Assembly: GCA_907163225.1 (NCBI GenBank)
Contig: OU015322.1
Span: forward strand, 496,001 to 560,000
Length of the DNA: 64,000 nucleotides
Origin: an uncultured Rhodocyclaceae bacterium
Lineage (GTDB): Bacteria > Pseudomonadota > Gammaproteobacteria > Burkholderiales > Rhodocyclaceae
Reading direction: 5' to 3'
Shown here: piece by piece, positions 44,417-53,190 of the stretch
Layout of the letters: every line of letters starts with the position of its first letter
Position numbering within the stretch: position 1 is the stretch's first letter
The notes under the pieces: generated by a model
Database searches by the model: none
Told to the model about the DNA's origin: nothing
Seen by the model: only the letters and a program-made list of their open reading frames with translations
Made by a program: the position numbers and the translations under genes

Positions 44417-44453
44417 CCACGGTCAACCGGAAAAAATTGCCAAAGTTGAAATG
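44417..44453 (+). repeat. R1 repeat, intergenic (after the nucleotidyltransferase)
   Basis: CCACGGTCAACCGGAAAAAA with tail TTGCCAAAGTTGAAATG, 15 bp past the stop codon. Together with 43236 it brackets the nucleotidyltransferase gene. Confidence 0.85.
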
Positions 44454-44633
44454 GGGTTGAGGCATTGAGATGGCGGCTACGCCAAATCAAGCTGACCCCA
44501 ATGTCGATTTGACCTGCTGAAAGATGGAACGAAGCACCAAGAAAACTTTCAAACAAAAACATTTGCATCGTGCTAACCTTCAACTTTAGGCCAGAAGTCG
44601 GAAAAATTTCACCGAGTACGCGATGGAGATATC

Positions 44634-45941
44634 ATGATTATCGATTTTACCGCCTCAAACTTTCGCTCACTTAAAGGTGAGCATGTGATTAGCATGCACG
44701 TTGACAACCCAAAAACACATTTGCCAACCCATGTCGCCTATCCTTCTGGAGACAAGATTGGAGTATTGAGAAGTGCGGGAATCTATGGCGCTAATGCATC
44801 TGGTAAGTCAAATGTTCTACTCGCTTTTCGTGCTCTGCAATACATTGCAACCGAATCTGGAGGACTGAAAGAAAATGACGTTATCCCTTGTTATGAGCCC
44901 TTCAGACTTTCTGCGTCTTCAACAAACTCCCCAGTAACATTCGAGATCGAGTTTGTTAATGATGATGAATTGAGATATGTGTATAAGATCTCCTATAACA
45001 AAACTTCAATTTTAGAGGAGTCTCTGGACTTTTATCCTTCTAGGCAAAAGGCTAATTTGTTCAAAAGAAACTCCCAAGATAATTGGGAAACAATAAGTTT
45101 TGGTGGTCTCTACAAAGGCGGAGAAAAGCGGATCGCATTTTTTGCAAACAATAGTTACTTGTCAAAAGCTGGAAATAACGCTTCTTCGCCTGAGATGATT
45201 AGATCCGTGTACAACTTTTTTCTTAATAAAATTGTACATCTTCGCTCGTCTGAAGAATTATTTGTTTCCGATGTATCACTTGATACACATTCGCTTGAAA
45301 AAATATCAAAATTACTTTGCCACGTTGACACAGGTATTTCAGAAATAAAAAGGAACGACAAGCCAAGACTTCCTAATATTTTATTTCCAGAAGGAATTCC
45401 TGAAAATGTCAAGAAGAGGGTTATTGATCAAAACAGCGATGGATTTGTATTTCTTCACAAAAACGAAGAAGGAGTCGAGGTTCCGTTCTCCAAGAAACTT
45501 GAGTCAGATGGGACTCAAAAGATGTTTGGATTTATGCCATTGCTTATTCGGGTTTTTTCTACCGGAGGCGTGCTAGTAGCAGATGAACTTGATAGTAGCC
45601 TCCACCCCCATATAGCGGAGCTGATCATTAAGCTTTTTAATGACGCAGATATAAATACTAAGTGCGCTCAGCTTATATTTTCGACCCATAATATTCATTT
45701 AATGAAGCCAAGCAACCTAAGAAGAGATCAGGTTTGGTTTACCGAAAAGTCAGAAGGGGCCACAAAGCTATACTCATTGGCTGATTTTGATAAACAAATG
45801 GTGAAGCAAGATAGTCCATATGGTCACTGGTATGATGAAGGTCGCTTTGGTGCTCTTCCTAGATTTAATTATCAGGCCATTGCAAACCTCCTCCGTCCTA
45901 GCAGTTCCGATTTTTCAGTCGCTAACGAAGTTGAGTGCTGA
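44634..45941 (+). CDS. RloA-type AAA ATPase (AbiLi-like)
   Basis: Protein of 435 aa starting MIIDFTASNFRSLKGEHVIS, an ABC/SMC-like ATPase with Walker A GIYGANASGKSNVL. Late motifs are LESDGTQKMFGFMPLL (signature-like) and Walker B VLVADELDSSLHP, then STHNIHLM. This is the RloA/AbiLi family, which pairs with RloB and restricts phage in related systems. GGAG is 5 nt before the ATG. Base use is strikingly AT-rich compared with neighbours, so horizontal transfer is likely. Confidence 0.88.
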   Translation: MIIDFTASNFRSLKGEHVISMHVDNPKTHLPTHVAYPSGDKIGVLRSAGIYGANASGKSNVLLAFRALQYIATESGGLKENDVIPCYEPFRLSASSTNSPVTFEIEFVNDDELRYVYKISYNKTSILEESLDFYPSRQKANLFKRNSQDNWETISFGGLYKGGEKRIAFFANNSYLSKAGNNASSPEMIRSVYNFFLNKIVHLRSSEELFVSDVSLDTHSLEKISKLLCHVDTGISEIKRNDKPRLPNILFPEGIPENVKKRVIDQNSDGFVFLHKNEEGVEVPFSKKLESDGTQKMFGFMPLLIRVFSTGGVLVADELDSSLHPHIAELIIKLFNDADINTKCAQLIFSTHNIHLMKPSNLRRDQVWFTEKSEGATKLYSLADFDKQMVKQDSPYGHWYDEGRFGALPRFNYQAIANLLRPSSSDFSVANEVEC

Positions 45942-45951
45942 GAACTAGATA

Positions 45952-46605
45952 ATGCCAAAAAAAAGACCAGTTGCATCTTTACCGCTTTTACCCGTATTGC
46001 ATATATATTGCGAGGGAGAGAAAACAGAACCTAATTATTTAAATAGTTATATTGGGCTAAAGTTCCCTCGGGACTGCCGTCGCCGTAATGTTGTAAAAGT
46101 TGAGCCAACCAAAAAAAACACCCCTGTACAACTTGTTGATGTTGCTGTTGCGCATAAAAATAGTAGGGATTGCCCCTCGCACGATATTTTTTGGGTTGTT
46201 TACGATAGAGAGTCCGCAAGCAAGTACCCTGATAGTTTTCATCTAAAGGCTTACAATAAAGCGCAAAAAAATGGAGTAAAAATTGCGCTTTCGAATGTAT
46301 GTTTTGAAGTATGGTTGTATCTTCATTTTCAAGCCAACACTGCGCCATTTGCTAGTTACGATGACTTTATGAATCAAAGTCAATTTAAATATCGCTTGGC
46401 CGAAGTTGGAATAAATAGCTATGAAAAAGGAGACAAGTCATTTTTTGAGGCTATACAAAATAGCCATATTGTAAATGCCCGCAATAGAGCAACTTCTATG
46501 AATTCCAGTACTCTAGCAAGCGCACCTTCGGGCGTTATAATGCCGCACCTATTGAATCCATATACTGATATGCATTTACTATTGGATTCTATAGATTCGT
46601 TTTAG
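45952..46605 (+). CDS. RloB-like protein, partner of the RloA ATPase
   Basis: Protein of 217 aa starting MPKKRPVASLPLLPVLHIYC. It has the RloB features CEGEKTEPNYLNSYI, DIFWVVYDRESASK and SNVCFEVWLYLHF, which resemble a TOPRIM-like nuclease fold (E...DxD type). It follows the ATPase gene by 10 bp and shares its AT-rich composition, so the two form one operon. Together they are a candidate abortive-infection system. The activity of this pair is not known from sequence. Confidence 0.82.
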   Translation: MPKKRPVASLPLLPVLHIYCEGEKTEPNYLNSYIGLKFPRDCRRRNVVKVEPTKKNTPVQLVDVAVAHKNSRDCPSHDIFWVVYDRESASKYPDSFHLKAYNKAQKNGVKIALSNVCFEVWLYLHFQANTAPFASYDDFMNQSQFKYRLAEVGINSYEKGDKSFFEAIQNSHIVNARNRATSMNSSTLASAPSGVIMPHLLNPYTDMHLLLDSIDSF

Positions 46606-46749
46606 TAACTGCATGTGTTTTTAATATTTATTGTTAAAGCTTTCGAATCAAAGGCGTCAGATTCATTTCCGTTTGCTCCCAGCCATCATCAGCCGTTGCC
46701 ACTAACGACCACGCGCCGTAGCCTAACTCCACTACGCCAGCCCAGAAAA

Positions 46750-46784
46750 GCAAAAAGCCCAGTCTTCTGAACTGGGCTTTTTGC
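46750..46784 (-). terminator. Terminator of tRNA-Asn
   Basis: GCAAAAAGCCCAGT/ACTGGGCTTTTTGC, a 14-bp stem with a 7-nt loop, 10 bp past the tRNA 3' end. Confidence 0.85.
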
Positions 46785-46793
46785 TTGTATTTT

Positions 46794-46869
46794 TGGCTCC
46801 CCGACCTGGGCTCGAACCAGGGACCTACGGATTAACAGTCCGGCGCTCTACCAACTGAGCTATCGAGGA
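46794..46869 (-). tRNA. tRNA-Asn (anticodon GTT)
   Basis: A 76-nt cloverleaf with encoded CCA. The acceptor TCCTCGA pairs with TCGGGGA allowing one mismatch or wobble; the D-loop is AGCTCAGTTGGTAGAGC; the anticodon loop CTGTTAA gives GTT; the T-loop is GGTTCGAGCCC. Its 3' end faces the RloAB genes, so it may be an island attachment site, but no integrase or duplicated 3' end is visible. Confidence 0.95.
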
Positions 46870-46969
46870 ACGGTGCTGTCGGCCTTGCGGCTGACAGGGC
46901 GCGAATTATATACAAATCTGCTGAGAGGCTGCAATAGAGAGCGTCTTGCAGCGGTAAATAAATTGAAAA

Positions 46970-47893
46970 TCAGGCTTTCCCGTCGTCGACCGCAAGATCG
47001 GGATTCACCGGCAGTTTGCCCGCAGCCTTCAACTCGGCTTGCCGGGAAGCCCGCAGCGCCGGCGTTTCGAGGCTGATGCGGCCGAGGGCACCGGAGCGGT
47101 AGTCGAGGATCAGGATGGCGGCGGCTCTTTCCATGTCGAGTTCACCGCCCCGCCCCTTGATCACGCAGCCGCGCTTTTTGGCGATGGCTTCGATGACGCC
47201 GACGGCGTCCATGCCTTCGGTGGCAAAGCCGTAGCGGGCCATGAGTAGCTTGGGGTAAGCCTCAAGCAGGTAGGTGGCGAGCCAGGTGCCGACTTCTTCA
47301 TCGATGTAGGCGTTGACGCCGACGGCGTGGCTGGCGGCGAGCATGAGGCCGTCGATGGGGTGGTCGATCTTCGGCCAGAGCATGCCCGGGGTGTCGTAGA
47401 GGGTCAGGCGGTTGCTGATGTCGATGCGCTGCTGGCTCTTGGTGACGGCCGGCTGATCGCCGACGGCGGCCACCTTTTTCTTGACCAGCGCGTTCATCAG
47501 CGTCGATTTGCCGACGTTGGGAATGCCCATGATCATCAGGCGTAGCGGCTTGACGGCGTCGTTGCGGTGCGGCGCCAGCTTCTGGGCCAGACCGGGGATG
47601 CGCGCCACGTCGCTGGCTTTCTTGCAGGAGATGGCGACAGCCTTGACGCCGGGCTGGGCGTCAAAATAGGCCAGCCAGGCCTTGGTCGCTTCGGGGTCGG
47701 CCAGATCGGCCTTGTTGAGCAGCTTGAGACACGGGCGCTGACGGAAGACGCGCAGCTCGTGGATCATCGGATTGCTGCTCGCCTGCGGCAGGCGGGCGTC
47801 GAGCACTTCGACGACGACGTCGGCCACGGCCAGTGTTTCGCCGGCCTTCTTGCGGGCCTGGGTCATGTGCCCCGGGAACCATTGGATGGACAT
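46970..47893 (-). CDS. rbgA: Ribosome biogenesis GTPase YlqF/RbgA
   Basis: Circularly permuted GTPase of 307 aa needed for 50S assembly. It begins MSIQWFPGHMTQARKKAGET, then the G4 motif LNKADLAD, the G1 loop GIPNVGKSTLMN and G3 DTPGMLWP. The order G4-G1-G3 is diagnostic. The start is clear. The last residues carry a short R1-like GACCGCAAGAT stretch. Upstream lies the 147-bp inverted-repeat element. Confidence 0.95.
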   Translation of the reverse strand: MSIQWFPGHMTQARKKAGETLAVADVVVEVLDARLPQASSNPMIHELRVFRQRPCLKLLNKADLADPEATKAWLAYFDAQPGVKAVAISCKKASDVARIPGLAQKLAPHRNDAVKPLRLMIMGIPNVGKSTLMNALVKKKVAAVGDQPAVTKSQQRIDISNRLTLYDTPGMLWPKIDHPIDGLMLAASHAVGVNAYIDEEVGTWLATYLLEAYPKLLMARYGFATEGMDAVGVIEAIAKKRGCVIKGRGGELDMERAAAILILDYRSGALGRISLETPALRASRQAELKAAGKLPVNPDLAVDDGKA

Positions 47894-47913
47894 TTATATT
47901 CTTTCTATTACGA

Positions 47914-48060
47914 CTTAGAGGCGCTAACAAAAGGCAGCGAAGCGGCCCTGGCTAGGCGGACCGACGCCCCGCAGGAAGTCCCCTTGGGGGACGAAGACAG
48001 TACGAGCAGTACGGCGAGGAGGTTCAACGACGCCAGGGGCATTTTGTTGGCGCCTCTTAG
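47914..48060. repeat. 147-bp inverted-repeat element containing R2
   Basis: Arms CTTAGAGGCGCTAACAAAA (47914-47932) and TTTTGTTGGCGCCTCTTAG (48042-48060) match in 17 of 19 positions as an inverted repeat. The interior holds R2 (TCCCCTTGGGGGA palindrome), a second weak inversion (GGCCCTGGC/GCCAGGGGC) and a CAGTACGAGCAGTACG direct repeat. The right arm covers the moaD stop codon. No ORF is present. It could be a miniature mobile element or a structured 3' UTR. Confidence 0.6.
47945..48000 (+). repeat. R2 repeat between moaD and rbgA
   Basis: GGACCGACGCCCCGCAGGAA then GTCCCCTTGGGGGACGAAG; same family as 28189-28245 and 63289-63330. Confidence 0.7.
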
Positions 48061-48305
48061 CCGCCGGTGACCGGCGGGAAGAAGGCTATTTCGTCGCCGT
48101 CTTTTATTGTGGCATCGAGCTTGGCCATGTCCTGATTGACGGCGCAGCGCAGGTTTTTGGCGGTGGCCAGCTTGTCGCGTCCCTGGCCGACCAGCCAGTC
48201 ACGCAGGCCGCCGACGGTAGCGACGCTGGCCGGCAGTTCGATGGTTTCGCCGGGCAGGCCGAGGGCCTCCTTGAGGCCGGCGAAGTAGAGAATTTTGACG
48301 CTCAC
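48057..48305 (-). CDS. moaD: Molybdopterin synthase small subunit MoaD
   Basis: Ubiquitin-fold sulfur carrier of 82 aa starting [20 protein letters not shown] and ending FFPPVTGG. The C-terminal Gly-Gly is thiocarboxylated to make the dithiolene. The GTG at 48305 overlaps the moeA stop (GTGA), so translation is coupled. The frame reads on upstream but only this part fits the family. moaE is not seen here. Confidence 0.93.
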   Translation of the reverse strand: MSVKILYFAGLKEALGLPGETIELPASVATVGGLRDWLVGQGRDKLATAKNLRCAVNQDMAKLDATIKDGDEIAFFPPVTGG

Positions 48306-49510
48306 GACAGCAGCTCCGCGAAGGATACAAAGCTCACCGTGTCGCCGACGGCGATGGTGTTGCCCGGCGGATTGAGGACCAGCCCATCGCTCCAGCACAG
48401 CGAGGTGACGACGGCCGAGCCCTGGTTCTTGTACAACTCGACGGCGCCGTTGTCGTTGAGCCAGCCGCGCAGGAATTCGAGGCGGGCGCCATCGGCCCTG
48501 CCCCACACCGAGGCGGATGGCAGGTTCAGGACGCGCGGCGAAACGCTGGCCGCCCCCTGCAAACGCAGGATGAACGGGCGAACCATGGTCAGGAAGGTGA
48601 CGAAGGCGGCAACCGGATTGCCCGGCAGGCCGAGGAACCAGGCCTTGCCATCCGCCTTGCGGATTTCGCCGAAGGCCAGCGGCTTGCCTGGCTTGATGGC
48701 GATCTTCCACATATTCAGGCTGCCTTCGGCTTCGACGGCCGGCTTGACGTGGTCTTCCTCGCCGACCGAAACGCCGCCGCTGGTCAGTACCAGATCGTTG
48801 TCGGCAGCGGCGCGGCGCAGGGCGTCGCGGGTTGCTTCGAGGGTATCGGCGACGGCGCCGAGGTCACGCACTTCGCAGCCCATGCCTTCGAGCAGCGCGC
48901 GCAGGGCGTAGCGGTTGGAGTTGTAGATGGCGCCCGGCGGCAGCGGTTCGCCGGGCTGGACGAGTTCGTCACCGGTGAAGAAGACGCCGACGCGGACGCG
49001 GCGATAGACCGGCAGTTCGGGCAGGCCGGCCGAGGCGGCCAGGGCGATTTCCTGCGGGCGCAGCTTGGTGCCGGCTTTGAGGATATCGGCGCCGACCGAG
49101 ATGTCTTCGCCGGCCCGGCGAATGTTCTCGCCTTCACGCGGCAGGTGGTTGATGACGACGCCATTTTCGCCATGCTCGCAGCGTTCCTGCATGATCACGG
49201 CGTCGGCACCGGCCGGGACCGGAGCGCCGGTGAAGATGCGGGCTGCGGTACCGGGCTGCAGCGTGGTGCCAACCGTGCCGGCCGGAATGCGCTGACTGAC
49301 CGGCAGGCAGACGCCAGCGGCGGCGATGTCGGCAACGCGCACGGCGTAACCGTCCATGGCCGAGTTGTCGAGCGGCGGGACTGCTACGGTCGACTGCTGC
49401 GAAACGGCCAAAATGCGGCCGGCAGCGGCGGTAATCGGCAGCGAGCGGATTTCCTCGACCGGCTGGGCGGCGGCCAGCAGCTTTTCCAGGGCTTGTTCAA
49501 AACTCAGCAT
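48302..49510 (-). CDS. moeA: Molybdopterin molybdenumtransferase
   Basis: Protein of 402 aa that inserts molybdenum into molybdopterin-AMP. It shows the MoeA landmarks [44 protein letters not shown] and [12 protein letters not shown]. The start overlaps mobB by 7 nt and the end overlaps moaD by 4 nt, giving a mobB-moeA-moaD operon. Confidence 0.96.
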   Translation of the reverse strand: MLSFEQALEKLLAAAQPVEEIRSLPITAAAGRILAVSQQSTVAVPPLDNSAMDGYAVRVADIAAAGVCLPVSQRIPAGTVGTTLQPGTAARIFTGAPVPAGADAVIMQERCEHGENGVVINHLPREGENIRRAGEDISVGADILKAGTKLRPQEIALAASAGLPELPVYRRVRVGVFFTGDELVQPGEPLPPGAIYNSNRYALRALLEGMGCEVRDLGAVADTLEATRDALRRAAADNDLVLTSGGVSVGEEDHVKPAVEAEGSLNMWKIAIKPGKPLAFGEIRKADGKAWFLGLPGNPVAAFVTFLTMVRPFILRLQGAASVSPRVLNLPSASVWGRADGARLEFLRGWLNDNGAVELYKNQGSAVVTSLCWSDGLVLNPPGNTIAVGDTVSFVSFAELLS

Positions 49511-50010
49511 GGGCGGGCCTGCAAATTAAGGTGGTTCATGACGAAATCGGCCATCGCGGCGTAGTCGTTGAGCGGCAGCGTCGGCAGTCCGGTTTCGATG
49601 GCGGCATCGGTGGCCACGGCGACGATGTCCTTGCGCTCGGGGAAGAGTGGCGGCTTGCCGTTTTCCGGGCGGTAGACTTCGAGCTTGGGCACCGGTTCCT
49701 GCTTGAAGCCTTCGATCAGCACGAGGTCGCAGGGCGAGAGGTGGCCGATCAGTTCGTCGAGCGTCGGCTCAACCTCGTCGCGCCGCTCGTGCATGAGCGC
49801 CCAGCGGTCACCGCAGGAGAGCAGCACCTCCGTGGCGCCGGCTTCGCGGTGGCGGTAGGAATCCTTGCCCGGGCGGTCGATGTCGAAACCATGGTGGGCG
49901 TGCTTGATGACCGACACCTTGAGGCCACGTGCCGTCAGTTGGGGAATGAGCTTTTCCAGCAGGGTCGTCTTGCCGGAGCCGGAATAACCGGCGATACCGA
50001 AAACTTTCAT
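49504..50010 (-). CDS. mobB: Molybdopterin-guanine dinucleotide biosynthesis protein MobB
   Basis: GTP-binding protein of 168 aa with the P-loop [18 protein letters not shown] near residue 5, [20 protein letters not shown] and [10 protein letters not shown]. It supports MGD cofactor synthesis. It is the first gene of the mobB-moeA-moaD run. The gene upstream on the same strand ends 18 bp before it. Confidence 0.95.
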   Translation of the reverse strand: MKVFGIAGYSGSGKTTLLEKLIPQLTARGLKVSVIKHAHHGFDIDRPGKDSYRHREAGATEVLLSCGDRWALMHERRDEVEPTLDELIGHLSPCDLVLIEGFKQEPVPKLEVYRPENGKPPLFPERKDIVAVATDAAIETGLPTLPLNDYAAMADFVMNHLNLQARPC

Positions 50011-50027
50011 GGGCGGATTTTAACCGT

Positions 50028-51161
50028 TCATGCCACGAAAACCGGGGCGAAACCGCCACCCGGCGTCCGGAAATTGGTGGTTTGGCCCTGGTACAGGCGG
50101 GCGGCGACGAGCTGGATGCGGCCGGCGTAGACGTAGCAGCGGATGTCGGCTTTCATGGTCGTTTCGACACCCTCAACCGGCACGACATGCTCGGACGGCG
50201 GTGCGATTTCCTGGGCGATGTAGCCGCCGTGCAGGATTTCTTCAAAGACCCGCTTGGTCAGCTTGTCGCCGCGATAGGCAGCGCGGCTGCCGAAGCCGGC
50301 CGGCGGTTTGAAGAACCAGCGTTTGCGTTCGGCCCAGAATTGCTCGCCCTGCTCCGGCGTCACGGCGACGGTTTTCGGGATGCCGGCGAGCAACATCTGG
50401 CGGGTGGATTCGTCGACACCCAGCGCCTGTAGAGCGGCTTCGTCGGAGAGCTGCATGAGATTGCGCTTGTCGGCGTAGAGAGCGTGGGCGCGTGGATGCG
50501 GCGTGATAACGACACCACCCGATTCGAAAATTGCGCGAATTTTCCGGTTCACCGTGGCATCGAGGGCAAAGTCGGTCAGGCGGTTGTAGAGCAGGTCGAT
50601 GGGCTGGCCGGCGTGCAGAAGCTGCTGGCCATCGCTCTCGAATTCGCCCGGATCAGCCACTACGGCGGCGATGCCGTGCTGCTCGAACAATTCCTTGAAG
50701 AGCGCGAATTCGGGGGCGAGAAACTGCTCGGCCGGGTTTTCATCGACGATGGCGATGCGGCGCAGCGGTGCGTCGCCGCGTTCCAAGCGCCATTCCTCGC
50801 GGAACATGGCGACGTATTCGTCACGAATTTGCGCGGCCTCTTCCACCTTGCCGTGCGAGGCGAGCAGATAGGCGTTGAGCAGGCCGCCGCCAGCGTTGGT
50901 GTTGATTTCGATGAGCTTGGGGCCGGTTTCGGTGAGGTGAAAATCGTAGCCCATGAAAACGCCGCGCGACTTGACCGGCAAACGGGCGATTTCCGGCGCC
51001 TGAGCCAGCGCATGCGCCTGGTAGGCCGGCATGGCGATGACCGACTCGATGGCGGTGATGATCCCGGCCATGGCCTGCATCGGCTCGGCGGCGATGGTGA
51101 TGTCGGCGCTGGAGAAGAATTGCGGCTGCTGGGCGCGCATTTGCTCGAAGATGGTTTTCAT
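50028..51161 (-). CDS. ATP-grasp-like protein of unknown substrate
   Basis: Protein of 377 aa. FKPPAGFGSRAAYRGDKLTK looks like the flexible glycine-rich ATP-grasp loop, and EINTNAGGGLLNAYL and IRCYVYAGRI fit metal- and nucleotide-binding strands. The arrangement, with the EINTN segment before the loop, suggests a permuted ligase. The reaction cannot be named. It sits between mobB and a DinG-type helicase gene, close to both. An R1 copy (50521-50557) is read as DATVNRKIRAIFESG. Confidence 0.65.
   Translation of the reverse strand: MKTIFEQMRAQQPQFFSSADITIAAEPMQAMAGIITAIESVIAMPAYQAHALAQAPEIARLPVKSRGVFMGYDFHLTETGPKLIEINTNAGGGLLNAYLLASHGKVEEAAQIRDEYVAMFREEWRLERGDAPLRRIAIVDENPAEQFLAPEFALFKELFEQHGIAAVVADPGEFESDGQQLLHAGQPIDLLYNRLTDFALDATVNRKIRAIFESGGVVITPHPRAHALYADKRNLMQLSDEAALQALGVDESTRQMLLAGIPKTVAVTPEQGEQFWAERKRWFFKPPAGFGSRAAYRGDKLTKRVFEEILHGGYIAQEIAPPSEHVVPVEGVETTMKADIRCYVYAGRIQLVAARLYQGQTTNFRTPGGGFAPVFVA
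50521..50557 (-). repeat. R1 repeat inside the ATP-grasp-like gene
   Basis: CCACGGTGAACCGGAAAATT with tail GCGCAATTTTCGAATC. Sense with the gene; one core change. Confidence 0.6.
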
Positions 51162-51165
51162 CCGC

Positions 51166-53091
51166 TTACCGGTTGGCGAAGAAATCGAGGACGACCTGCA
51201 ATTCGCGGGTCCGTTTCATAGGTGGCAGACTTTGCCAGACGCGGCGGCCGTAGGGCTTTGATATGAGTCGTGGATCGCACATCATGAGCACGCCCTTGTC
51301 GTTCTCGTCGCGAATCAGCCGGCCGGCGCCCTGCTTGACGTTGATGACGGCGCGCGGCAGCTGGTATTCCATGAAGGCGTTGCGGCCTTCCTTTTTCATC
51401 TGCTCGATGCGGGCCGAGAGCACCGGGTCATCGGGCGGCGCGAAGGGAATCTTGTCGATGACGACGAGCGACAGCGCCTCGCCGCGCACGTCGACACCTT
51501 CCCAGAAGCTCTGGCTGCCGACCAATATCGAATTCCCATGGTGGCGGAAGCGTTGCAGCAGATCGTTCTTGCTGCCCTCGCCCTGAACGAGCAGCGGCAT
51601 GTCGATGTTCTCGTCTTCGAGCTTGGCCTTGAGCAGTTCGTGTGTGCGACGCATGGCGCGCAGGCTGGTGCACAGGAAGAAAGCCCCGCCGTTGGCCGCC
51701 TTGACGGCCGGCCAGGCGGCCTCGACGACGGCGTCGGTGTAGTTCCAGGCATTCGGGTCGGGCATGCCGAGCGGGGCGTAGAGGATGGCCTGCTTGTCGT
51801 AGTCGAAGGGGCTGTGCCAGCAGGCGGAATCCGGCTCACCGAGGCCGAGTTCGGCGCAGTAGTGGTGGAAATGCCCTTGCACGGCCAGGGTGGCCGAGGT
51901 GAAGATCCAGGCCCGTGGATGGCCGCCCATCTGCTTGCGGAAGATTTCGGCGACATTGAGCGGCGTTGCGTTGAGCTGCAGCGAATGGGTGAAGGCTTCG
52001 GCCCAGCGGACGTAGCCGGCGTCCGTCAGGTTGCGCCACTGACCGAGCCGCTGCTCAAGCTCGGTGGCGCGTTGCCAGCATTTTTCGAGACCTTCGGCGC
52101 GTTCGGCTTGCGTTTCGAGCAAGGCGGCAAAAGCGGCGACTTCGTCTTCGAGCACCTTCAGGGAAATTGCGAATTCGGGCTTTTCTTCCAGTTGACCGTA
52201 GGAAAAGCGGCCAGAGTCTACGCCGACTGCCAGGCGCAGATCCTTGGCGGCTTTTTCAATGCTCTTGCTGGCCATCGGCAAGGCCAGGCAGTCACGCGCC
52301 GAGGTCAGGCCTTCGGCGCGGGCATCGCGGGCCAGATCGAGCACTTGCGCGGTCGACACCGTGTCGCCGAAGAACAGCGTCGCCACTTCCGGCAACTGGT
52401 GGGCTTCGTCGAAGATGACCGTGTTGCAGGCGGGGAGCAGTTCGGCCATGCCTTCGTCGCGGAGCATGACGTCGGCGAAGAAGAGGTGGTGATTGACGAC
52501 AACCAGATCGGCCGCCATCGCCTCGCGCCGCGCCTGCATGACGAAGCATTCCTTGTAGTCCGGGCAATCCTGGCCGAGGCAGTTGTCGCGCGTCGAAGTG
52601 GCGTGGCTCCACACCGGTGAATTCTCGGAAACCTCGATGCATTCGGCCTTGTCGCCGCTCTGCGTAGTCTTGGCGAAGACCGAAATGCGGCGGGCGTCGG
52701 CGGCATCCTCGCGGGTCAGGAAACGGCCGTCGGCGATGGCGTGCTGAAGGTGGTAGGGGCAGACGTAGTTGGCCCGGCCTTTGAGCAGCGCGATCTTGAC
52801 CGGCGCCTTGAGGGCGTCGCGGACCATCGGCAGGTCTTTGTTGAACAGCTGGTCCTGCAGGGTCTTGGTGCCGGTCGACACGATAACCTTGCCGTTCGAC
52901 TGCAGCGCCGGGACGAGGTAGGCGAAAGTCTTGCCCGTGCCGGTGCCGGCCTCGGCGATGAAGACCGAACAGCCTTTGATGGCGGCGGCGATGCGCTCGG
53001 CCATGTCGAGCTGCTGTTCGCGAATGCGATAACCGCTGATGGCCCGGGCGAGCGGGCCTTCGGGAGAGAATATTTCCGGGAGGGAAGACAA
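51166..53091 (-). CDS. DinG/YoaA-type ATP-dependent DNA helicase
   Basis: XPD-like superfamily 2 helicase of 641 aa. It has Walker A EAGTGTGKTFAYLVPAL, an Fe-S domain with Cys in NYVCPYHL, NCLGQDCPDY and KECFVMQ, the DEAH box FDEAHQLPE, and the late motif VKQGAGRLIRDENDKG. It unwinds forked or R-loop structures. It lies 4 bp upstream of the ATP-grasp gene. An R1 copy (52165-52201) is in frame between motifs. Confidence 0.94.
   Translation of the reverse strand: MSSLPEIFSPEGPLARAISGYRIREQQLDMAERIAAAIKGCSVFIAEAGTGTGKTFAYLVPALQSNGKVIVSTGTKTLQDQLFNKDLPMVRDALKAPVKIALLKGRANYVCPYHLQHAIADGRFLTREDAADARRISVFAKTTQSGDKAECIEVSENSPVWSHATSTRDNCLGQDCPDYKECFVMQARREAMAADLVVVNHHLFFADVMLRDEGMAELLPACNTVIFDEAHQLPEVATLFFGDTVSTAQVLDLARDARAEGLTSARDCLALPMASKSIEKAAKDLRLAVGVDSGRFSYGQLEEKPEFAISLKVLEDEVAAFAALLETQAERAEGLEKCWQRATELEQRLGQWRNLTDAGYVRWAEAFTHSLQLNATPLNVAEIFRKQMGGHPRAWIFTSATLAVQGHFHHYCAELGLGEPDSACWHSPFDYDKQAILYAPLGMPDPNAWNYTDAVVEAAWPAVKAANGGAFFLCTSLRAMRRTHELLKAKLEDENIDMPLLVQGEGSKNDLLQRFRHHGNSILVGSQSFWEGVDVRGEALSLVVIDKIPFAPPDDPVLSARIEQMKKEGRNAFMEYQLPRAVINVKQGAGRLIRDENDKGVLMMCDPRLISKPYGRRVWQSLPPMKRTRELQVVLDFFANR
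52165..52201 (-). repeat. R1 repeat inside the helicase gene
   Basis: CTACGGTCAACTGGAAGAAA with tail AAGCCCGAATTCGCAATT. Sense with the gene; read as SYGQLEEKPEFAIS. Confidence 0.6.
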
Positions 53092-53190
53092 GGGAAGATG
53101 CCTGAAAAATCAGGGCCGAATCTTAGCAGATGGCCCTCAGCCCGGAACGACTTTCCGGCAGCAAAACGCAGCAGTGATCAGGCCGCAGCC

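Noticed and set aside
46794-46869. tRNA-Asn as the proven attachment site of the island
   Set aside because: No integrase gene and no repeated tRNA 3' end could be found in the window; it remains only a possibility.
46985-47010. R1-like GTCGACCGCAAGAT stretch at the end of rbgA
   Set aside because: Core too weak to count as a copy.
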